Source: an uncultured bacterium
GTDB taxonomy: Bacteria; Verrucomicrobiota; Kiritimatiellia; RFP12; UBA1067
Assembly (NCBI GenBank): GCA_900547945.1
Contig: URIT01000102.1
Coordinates: forward strand, 1-12,437
Direction: 5' to 3'
DNA: 12,437 bases
This document shows positions 8,501 through 12,437 of this stretch, in pieces (position 1 is the first letter of the stretch; every line of letters starts with the position of its first letter). Under the pieces are notes generated by a model. It made no database searches. It worked only from the letters and a program-made list of their open reading frames with translations, and had not been told where the DNA came from. The position numbers and the translations under genes are program-made.

Positions 8501-8967
8501 CGCGTGTAGAGATAGGGGCTCGCCGCGCTTCCGGCCCCCGTCTCGCGCACGTCGAGCCATGCGGCGACCTCCTTCTCCGTCCCAGCCCGCAGCTGCACGT
8601 TCTTCCCGGCGTCCACCCAGAACGCCGCGCGGTTCATGATCTCCTTCGGCTCCACGTAGGCGGCGGCGGCGGGCGGCTCCGTCGGCGCGAAGGCGACCGC
8701 GCCCTCGCGCACGTGGATGTCCACGGGCGCATGCTCGGTGAACGCGCCCGTCTGGAAGGTCAGCGTGCCCGCGCCGCGCTTTTCGAGGACGGCGCGGTCC
8801 GACAGGCGCACGGCCTCCATCTGCACGGCGTCTTCCGCGCTGGAGAAGACGTGCGTCTCGCCCACGCCAAGCACAATCTCGTCCGCCCCGGCGGCGGCCC
8901 ACACCGCGAACGCGCCCGCCGCCAGCGAAGCCCGCCACCACGTCTTTTTTCCGTTCGTTCTGCCCAT
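5572..8967 (-). CDS. Large secreted LamG / beta-sandwich modular protein
   Basis: No precise function is assignable; it is probably a cell-surface or extracellular glycan-binding protein of 1131 residues. I chose ATG 8967 over the upstream in-frame ATG at 9051: AGGAGG sits 6 nt before it, and the signal peptide starts there (MGRTNGKKTWWR, hydrophobic core, AGA-DE cleavage near 28). The 9051 start would also lie upstream of the promoter. Modules in order: an autotransporter-associated-strand-like motif (LEKRGAGTLTFQTG, about 61-74); a LamG-type concanavalin A-like domain (about 107-364, ending in FTNDLTAAERMAVSDWLNQKW); two further strand-like repeats (VRKTGAETVTL near 403, VKRGTGPVTL near 473); then three successive beta-sandwich, CBM-like modules (about 520-692, 698-882, 887-1053). 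Each starts near an acidic FE signature (DADFE, NGGFE, EGGFE), and the first two close with FDDFRLV or LDNLALV. The C-terminus (GRGTLFIRPRG) looks like a last strand repeat. No catalytic motif, membrane anchor or beta-barrel is evident. Modular proteins of this style are common in Kiritimatiellota and Verrucomicrobiota. Confidence 0.85.
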   Translation of the reverse strand: MGRTNGKKTWWRASLAAGAFAVWAAAGADEIVLGVGETHVFSSAEDAVQMEAVRLSDRAVLEKRGAGTLTFQTGAFTEHAPVDIHVREGAVAFAPTEPPAAAAYVEPKEIMNRAAFWVDAGKNVQLRAGTEKEVAAWLDVRETGAGSAASPYLYTRAVAFTNEWLTAFPLAQPYLDRPGVYCRGFGSGCFLNWVKPDGAQANIEGLRHVFVVHGGPTSRGHILGQRSTTKEPYFQRNDRIWMDHNGENKPIFASRTYLNGREIEPFSSSYPMQALHVVEVEALGASLGAMCFYNDRDMQLTTTAGTTLPEVDGEAVNVILGTSDRNRGGDRAGGEYVCEVLLFTNDLTAAERMAVSDWLNQKWRGTPPPASRPATAVALAPDAVFVADHAAASSVALRGDGIVRKTGAETVTLRSAYEPRNTARRVQVDAGLLNLGYALPLVCAAGDTLVAERRPWGPELAPPEAGEDKTRLVKRGTGPVTLDALPEGVTQLRVEGGELRLADPERARSLVPSASETVAVAFPDADFEMYPATAPTTAYSYIPDGQEAHGWHAVVPGLIGDSTADSAVFFFDQRLGSPPQWNMVMQTPPTGVFAVKNNASAWCEIDIPSDGDYVLSFRAAPRGGLGGEQLDVMIGPDANALVPFGAFRTTAYAWRTFTFPKLRLTAGRYQFWLKSKMNNLDRCTQFDDFRLVREPDAGEWALPNGGFEQHADDFANAFTLANAARVPGFTVRQCLRENNGTDKEGTSSNTTFSVRGTDEHARFNLPWNRAGSETQFYMSGIGSQLETTFTPPAGTWRFRADFCSWATTWGYSGYVVAADLRIGGTAVALGVVTNQSYALLPRTWPGVFTVDGATPVTLTLTGDLRTAGQRFGHGILDNLALVAEPGENLLHEGGFESLAPWQVTVTPKPEKVNGSERQPYDSFYETFFGLEAFEGKACMKIVNDDTVAQTVTFPTGGLYRLSANFESRSTPGSLSFGNGQNPVAFFCARGGVTNWLGVTDTVAMTNFHEYACLVRIPEAGGVYDVGFQGRSVWGGEGTPDVDRTTLVDGAQLYRVETARPLDLPEALEIDVAAGAQLTLDFDGTNAVRSLRLAGRSLVGYVSLADRPELLGALNGRGTLFIRPRGTVLILR

Positions 8968-8973
8968 TGTTCG

Positions 8974-8979
8974 CCTCCT
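8974..8979 (-). promoter_or_regulatory. Ribosome binding site fixing the start of the large secreted protein
   Basis: AGGAGG on the minus strand, 6 nt before ATG 8967. It decides for the internal Met and against an open-frame extension to 9051, which would run through the promoter. Confidence 0.85.
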
Positions 8980-9021
8980 CGTTGAACCAACCACAGTTCG
9001 CCTTTCAAGATGATGAAATAG

Positions 9022-9051
9022 AGTATAACGTCCGCCCCCCCCCCCTGTCAA
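9022..9051 (-). promoter_or_regulatory. Promoter of the large secreted protein with a G11 tract in the spacer (possible phase-variable promoter)
   Basis: On the minus strand a perfect -35, TTGACA (9046-9051), is followed by 11 consecutive G (9035-9045), then CGGACGT and the -10 TATACT (9022-9027). The spacer is 18 bp, and loss of one G would give the optimal 17. Initiation near 9015 leaves a leader of about 48 nt. Gain or loss of G by slipped-strand mispairing would change the spacer and hence expression, as established for the porA promoter of Neisseria meningitidis. The promoter call is strong; phase variation is inferred. Confidence 0.75.
9035..9045. repeat. Homopolymer tract C11 (G11 on the minus strand)
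   Basis: Eleven uninterrupted C on the plus strand, the longest homopolymer I notice in the window. It lies wholly between the -35 and -10 of the secreted-protein promoter. Its exact length could also be affected by sequencing error. Confidence 0.9.
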
Positions 9052-9100
9052 CTGCGTTTTTTAAGTTATGCCATTTTCTTCGCCCGCGCCCGCGACGCGC

Positions 9101-9129
9101 GCGCAGACGGGGCCGTTCCCCCTGTGCGC
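9101..9129 (-). terminator. Possible transcription-end hairpin behind the glycosidase gene
   Basis: GCGCAGACGGGG (9101-9112) pairs with CCCCCTGTGCGC (9118-9129) with two mismatches around a 5-nt loop, a few bases past the glycosidase stop. No U-run follows on the minus strand, so this may be only a stabilising hairpin or a factor-dependent end. Confidence 0.35.
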
Positions 9130-9133
9130 CGTC

Positions 9134-11638
9134 TCACTTTCCGTCCCCTTTAGCCGACGGGCCATCCAGGACATAGCGCCCGCCAACGGACGTCTTGAAG
9201 CGCAACCGCCCAAATTCGTCGCGATCCGTCGCCACGCGGCGGCCCTCGGCGTCCGTCACGGTCCATGCGCCATGCACGAGGCAGTCCTCGCCCTTCTCGC
9301 TTGTGACGGTCACGTCCCGGATGCGCCCCTTGATGCGTGAGGCCGAAACGAGGAAAGCCCCCTGCGCACGCCAGTTCTCAAACGTCGCATCGGCCTCCCA
9401 ATAGGGGAAGAGCCGAATGGCGCCGTCCCAGCTCTGGAGCATCATCTCCTGCACGGGCGCCATGCAGCTGAGCGTTTCCGTCCAGGCGCCACACCAGCCG
9501 AGGTTCGCCACGGACATCGCCCAGACGAGCCCGTTGTCGTGTCGGTAGCGTTCAAGGACGCGGCGGTAGACGGGCCAGTCCCGGCCGGGGACAAAGTCGC
9601 CGCCACGCAAGATGCCGATGTGATAGCCGATCGTGTGCCCCGGATACCAGGTGTGGTAGGCCTCCGGGTAGGCGCCCTTCGTCGGGTCGACGGCGCGGCC
9701 GACGCGGCCTGTCCACGCCGGCGGGCGGACATAGGGGCGCGCCGTCGGGAAGAACGACTGCGGGACGCAGCATTCGTAGCAATGCCGCTCGTATCCCCGA
9801 AGGTCATGGCGCACCGTCGCCAACTTGTCCAGCCGCTCCTGCCACTCGGCCTGCAGGTCGGCGTCGACGCCTAGCGCCTTGGCCGCCCGGACGGCCGCAT
9901 ACAGCGCAAACCGGGCGTAGTGCATGACCTGATTCCTGTCGCACAGGTCCATGGCACGCCCCGAAAAGCCGTCCTCGCCGGCAATCGACGGGAACGCATG
10001 GTAGAGCCCGTCATGCAGTTCCGGCGGCAAGTCCGCGTGCGGGGCCTTCAGGAGAAAGTCGAGATAGAAGAGCGCCGCGTCCCGGATGAACGGATAGCCC
10101 CTTTCCGCGAGCCACGCGCGATCGCGCGTGTACTGCCAATGTTCCCAGTAGCGCCCCGCGACCCACCCGGTCATGTAGGCCATGCGTCCGCCCGGAACGA
10201 CGCCGCTGTAGTCGTCTGCGGCCAGGAGCGGGAATCCGTAGAGCTGGATGAAGACGCCGCGCCCCCCGTAGTAGTCGCGCGCGATCTTCCGTCCGACCGG
10301 CACGAAAAAGTCAACCGCGTCGAAGTAGGCTTCCGCCGTATCCAGCCGATTCGCCGTGTAGTCGCCCCAGTAGATCGACTGAAGGTTGTAGTTTGAGTGG
10401 TAGTCGCCGTGCCAAATGGAATGGTCATGCACGGTCGAAGGGAAGAAAAGCCCGGGCGGGACGGTTCCGCCGCGCAAGATGGCCCGCCGCGCATGGTAGG
10501 TCGCGTACCACAGGCCTTCCAGCGCCGGATCGCCCGGCACGCGAAGCGAGGACTTCGCCCAATACGCGCGCGCCGCGTCCACCGTCTCCCGGCGGTAGTC
10601 GGCATGGCTGCGGAACGGCGCGGCCGCAAGCGTCCTGTCGCGCGAGGTCGTCACGGCAAGCTGGAACTCGCCTGCGGTCTCGCCCGGACGCATGCGGTGC
10701 AGAATCCACGCATCGTCGTCCAGGGCGCGCGGACGCATCGCGCCCCTTGACGCGCTGGCCCGCCCCGTCAGACGCACCTTGAAGCCATCCGGGAACAGGA
10801 GATCCGGGTAAAACGACTGCTCGACCCATTCGGCGCCCCCCTTCGCAAGCGTCGCCACCGGGGGCGGCAGGGGCGGCGAATTCGTCACGTCCCACTCGCC
10901 GCCGGAGGGACACCACGTGCCGACCTGCACCGCCGCCTCTTTCGCGCGCCAGACATCCGGCCTTGGATCCGCATGGCGCCCGTAGCCCAGAGACAGCGGC
11001 GAAGAATGCCTGAACGCATTGTTCCAGACCGCCGCGTCCTTCGGCGTGATCGCGTCGAGACGCCAGGCAAGGGACAGCACGTTCGCGCGCGGCGGAATCA
11101 CCGCCTCGACATCCGCCGTCATCCCGTTTCGCCAGCGGAAGCCGATCTGGAGGCGCGCCTCCTCGACCGTCAGCCGCTGCACGACCTCGGGCTCGCCCCA
11201 GTCTCCCGGAAGGAACAACCGCAATTCGCCCGTCGGCTTGGGCTCCGGGAACGGATGCTCCTGCGTGCCGCGCCCATTGCCGTTGCAGATCTCGCGCATG
11301 CGCTTCTCGTCCTTCGTCCCCTTCGTCGCGACCGTGCCCTTGCCGTCATAGGGGTTCACCTTCCACCCCTCGTCCAGAACGCCCCGGCGAATCTCGCGGA
11401 TGGTCGCCGGGCGCGCATCCCGGCTCAAGTCAAGCCGGCGATCCCACACGTCGCCCTTGCCGAGACGGAAGACGACCCGATTGCTTTCGCGATAAACGCT
11501 GCACGAGAGATCGCCATTGCCGATCAGCAGCCCCTCTTCGGGACAGTGCGCCATCGTCTTCGGCTCCAGCACATGAGGCGCGGAGAATGCCGTCAGCGCA
11601 ACGCCGGACAGGAAAACGCACACCTTTCCAATCTCCAT
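9134..11638 (-). CDS. Secreted GH95-like glycoside hydrolase
   Basis: A probable exo-glycosidase of the (alpha/alpha)6 type related to GH95 (alpha-L-fucosidases and alpha-L-galactosidases). I chose ATG 11638 (834 aa) over the in-frame ATG 11737: AAGGGAG lies 8 nt upstream, and a short signal peptide begins there (MEIGKVCVFLSGVALTAFSA, cleavage near residue 19). LLIGNGDLSCSVY (37-49) and GKGDVWDRR (60-68) match the N-terminal beta-sandwich. WHGDYHSNYNLQSIYW (409-424) matches the GH95 catalytic segment and keeps the two Asn of the N-x-N pair (416, 418). AGRYWEHWQYTRD and YPFIRDAALFYLDFLL follow. FPSIAGEDG (549-557) offers Glu555 where GH95 has its general acid, but with GED in place of the usual SPE. 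PVQEMMLQSWDGAIRLFP (728-745) matches the family C-terminus. A charged loop at about 103-127 looks inserted. The nearest alternative is an uncharacterised GH95-like group with a DUF5703-like N-terminus. The substrate is unknown; fucosylated or galactosylated glycans are plausible. Confidence 0.78.
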   Translation of the reverse strand: MEIGKVCVFLSGVALTAFSAPHVLEPKTMAHCPEEGLLIGNGDLSCSVYRESNRVVFRLGKGDVWDRRLDLSRDARPATIREIRRGVLDEGWKVNPYDGKGTVATKGTKDEKRMREICNGNGRGTQEHPFPEPKPTGELRLFLPGDWGEPEVVQRLTVEEARLQIGFRWRNGMTADVEAVIPPRANVLSLAWRLDAITPKDAAVWNNAFRHSSPLSLGYGRHADPRPDVWRAKEAAVQVGTWCPSGGEWDVTNSPPLPPPVATLAKGGAEWVEQSFYPDLLFPDGFKVRLTGRASASRGAMRPRALDDDAWILHRMRPGETAGEFQLAVTTSRDRTLAAAPFRSHADYRRETVDAARAYWAKSSLRVPGDPALEGLWYATYHARRAILRGGTVPPGLFFPSTVHDHSIWHGDYHSNYNLQSIYWGDYTANRLDTAEAYFDAVDFFVPVGRKIARDYYGGRGVFIQLYGFPLLAADDYSGVVPGGRMAYMTGWVAGRYWEHWQYTRDRAWLAERGYPFIRDAALFYLDFLLKAPHADLPPELHDGLYHAFPSIAGEDGFSGRAMDLCDRNQVMHYARFALYAAVRAAKALGVDADLQAEWQERLDKLATVRHDLRGYERHCYECCVPQSFFPTARPYVRPPAWTGRVGRAVDPTKGAYPEAYHTWYPGHTIGYHIGILRGGDFVPGRDWPVYRRVLERYRHDNGLVWAMSVANLGWCGAWTETLSCMAPVQEMMLQSWDGAIRLFPYWEADATFENWRAQGAFLVSASRIKGRIRDVTVTSEKGEDCLVHGAWTVTDAEGRRVATDRDEFGRLRFKTSVGGRYVLDGPSAKGDGK

Positions 11639-11911
11639 CTCAACTTCTCCCTTGTCTTCTCCGTTTTTTGAGGCAGCTGCCCCCTCCTCCTTCGCACCGC
11701 TTGCGAACCCGACCGCAGCAGCCTGGCGATCCCGCAAGACGCCTCGCGCGAAGGCAGGGCCGCAACGCCATCATGATACAACATCCACCCCCTCCACGAA
11801 AAGGGGAAAAAGAACTTTCCTTACGAATCCCCGTTTCCATTTACCCTTATCCCGATTTTTTCGAGAGTGTGGGCCGTGTCACCCGCCGCCCGCGCCTCGC
11901 ACGGGAATGCG
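11639..11911. other. Gene-free upstream region of the glycosidase
   Basis: About 270 bases with no credible gene; the open frames here are short and Arg/Pro-rich. The glycosidase Shine-Dalgarno AAGGGAG occupies 11647-11653. A possible minus-strand -10, TATCAT (11773-11778), is the best promoter candidate, with only a poor TTTCGT 17 bp upstream. The part at 11770-11870 is AT-richer than the genes, as expected of a promoter region. No operator-like dyad stands out. Confidence 0.4.
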
Positions 11912-12109
11912 GATCGTGACAGGCGGACAGGGTCATTACGGAAATGTAGATCTTGAGAGGCGGACAGGGACATTACGGAAATGTAGATCCTGAGAGGCGG
12001 ACAGGGACATTATGGAAATGTAGATCTTGAGAGGCGGACAGGGACATTACGGAAATGTAGATCCTGAGAGGCGGACAGGGACATTATGGAAATGTAGATC
12101 TTGAGAGGC
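11912..12109. repeat. 37-bp tandem repeat array, five copies, palindromic core
   Basis: Head-to-tail units with a strict 37-bp period start at 11920, 11957, 11994, 12031 and 12068, flanked by partial copies at 11912-11919 and 12105-12109. Each unit contains GGCGGACAGGG, an inverted pair ACATT/AATGT around a 5-base centre, and TAGATC. Units 2 and 4 are identical, as are units 3 and 5; the two types differ at two C/T positions, so the array also has a 74-bp higher-order period. There are no variable spacers, so it is not CRISPR. A copy of GCGGACA in opposite orientation (TGTCCGC, 12125-12131) lies just beyond the array. It may be a multi-site end of a transposon, iteron-like protein-binding sites, or a minisatellite. 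Confidence 0.93.
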
Positions 12110-12131
12110 AAGTGATGGGCAAGATGTCCGC

Positions 12132-12285
12132 TCCTGCTTCTCGCCGCGCCTGAAGCCGCCAAGACAGACCCGGGGAAGACCGCAATTCATTGCGGCCGAA
12201 CGGATCACGCCGCGCGCCGCGACGGCTTTCAAGATTTATTACGCAGTGAAATCTCATCTTGCGGCGGCGCGGCGATGTGGCGCCT
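12132..12285. other. Spacer between the two repeat arrays
   Basis: No gene seen. It contains one compact perfect dyad, CCGCAAT-TC-ATTGCGG (12180-12195), which is operator-like but has no gene next to it. The rest is GC-rich with a short AT-rich patch near 12230-12258. Confidence 0.4.
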
Positions 12286-12437
12286 CGCGGCGTCATGCGG
12301 GAGGGCCGCGCTTGTCGCGGCCGTACCCGCGCCGCGTCCCGTTCCGAAGCGAAGTCGCGCGGCGTCGTGCGGGAGGGCCGCGCTTGTCGCGGCCGTACCC
12401 GCGCCGGGCCCGTTCCGAAGTGAAGTCGCGCGACGTC
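12286..12437. repeat. 71/72-bp direct repeats carrying a GC hairpin, running off the window
   Basis: Two nearly identical units start at 12286 and 12358, and the first nine bases of a third occur at 12429. Unit 1 is 72 bp and unit 2 is 71 bp. Each contains the perfect 7-bp stem GGCCGCG/CGCGGCC with loop CTTGT, enclosed by GCGGG/CCCGC, followed by GTTCCGAAG and GAAGTCGCGCG. The few differences are mostly single substitutions. This has the form of a REP/BIME-like extragenic hairpin repeat. The array is cut by the window end, so its true copy number is unknown. Confidence 0.88.

Noticed and set aside
5485..8985. 1166-codon plus-strand open frame
   Set aside because: It lies exactly opposite the secreted LamG/beta-sandwich gene; its product is Arg/Ala/Glu/His rich without domains. 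Avoidance of TTA, CTA and TCA codons in the sense gene explains it.
8968..9051. N-terminal extension of the secreted protein to ATG 9051
   Set aside because: It would include the promoter and G tract and place 28 residues before a good signal peptide; AGGAGG sits before ATG 8967.
11639..11737. N-terminal extension of the glycosidase to ATG 11737
   Set aside because: It would put 33 charged residues before the signal peptide; a ribosome binding site is present before ATG 11638.
11912..12109. CRISPR array
   Set aside because: The units abut with no unique spacers and the 37-bp period covers the whole unit; no cas gene is near.
12047..12296. Small minus-strand frames at the right edge
   Set aside because: They run through the tandem repeat, whose 37-bp period shifts frame at each copy; there is no ribosome binding site or domain.

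Overview
The window looks like a piece of a GC-rich chromosome from the PVC superphylum, most plausibly a Kiritimatiellota or Verrucomicrobiota-type bacterium. This is inferred from gene style only: a Tat-exported Gfo/Idh/MocA oxidoreductase, a very large secreted LamG/beta-sandwich protein with autotransporter-associated-strand-like motifs, a secreted GH95-like glycosidase, and a PGK of the long Bacteroidetes/PVC/eukaryote-like type. No rRNA or other phylogenetic marker apart from rpsT and pgk is present to fix the taxonomy.

All seven protein genes lie on the minus strand; the only plus-strand gene is a tRNA. From left to right: a gene-free left edge with hairpins (1-124); pgk (125-1417); rpsT (1543-1839); a divergent promoter region driving rpsT leftward and tRNA-Thr(CGU) rightward (about 1870-1987); the tRNA (1988-2063) with a terminator behind it; then, read right to left as one probable operon, a TrpB2-type tryptophan synthase beta chain (4128-5504), a Tat-dependent Gfo/Idh/MocA oxidoreductase (2729-4123) and a small unknown membrane protein (2117-2677). 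Further right are a secreted modular protein of about 1131 aa (5572-8967) and a secreted GH95-like glycoside hydrolase (9134-11638). The last 800 bases hold no gene but two different tandem repeat arrays: a 37-bp array (five copies, 11920-12104) and a 71/72-bp hairpin-bearing array that runs off the right edge.

The left half is housekeeping (glycolysis, translation, tryptophan from indole). The right half is an exported, carbohydrate-oriented set: the GH95-like enzyme probably attacks fucose- or galactose-containing glycans, the LamG/beta-sandwich protein probably binds glycan or sits at the cell surface, and the Tat oxidoreductase may act on sugar derivatives outside the cytoplasm. That these work together is inference from neighbourhood.

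The most striking regulatory signal is in front of the large secreted protein. Its promoter has a perfect TTGACA -35 and a TATACT -10, and 11 consecutive G residues make up most of the 18-bp spacer. This is the architecture of a phase-variable promoter. A second one is an 11+11 bp perfect inverted repeat over the trpB2 promoter and Shine-Dalgarno. The long plus-strand open frames opposite these genes are judged to be composition artefacts.
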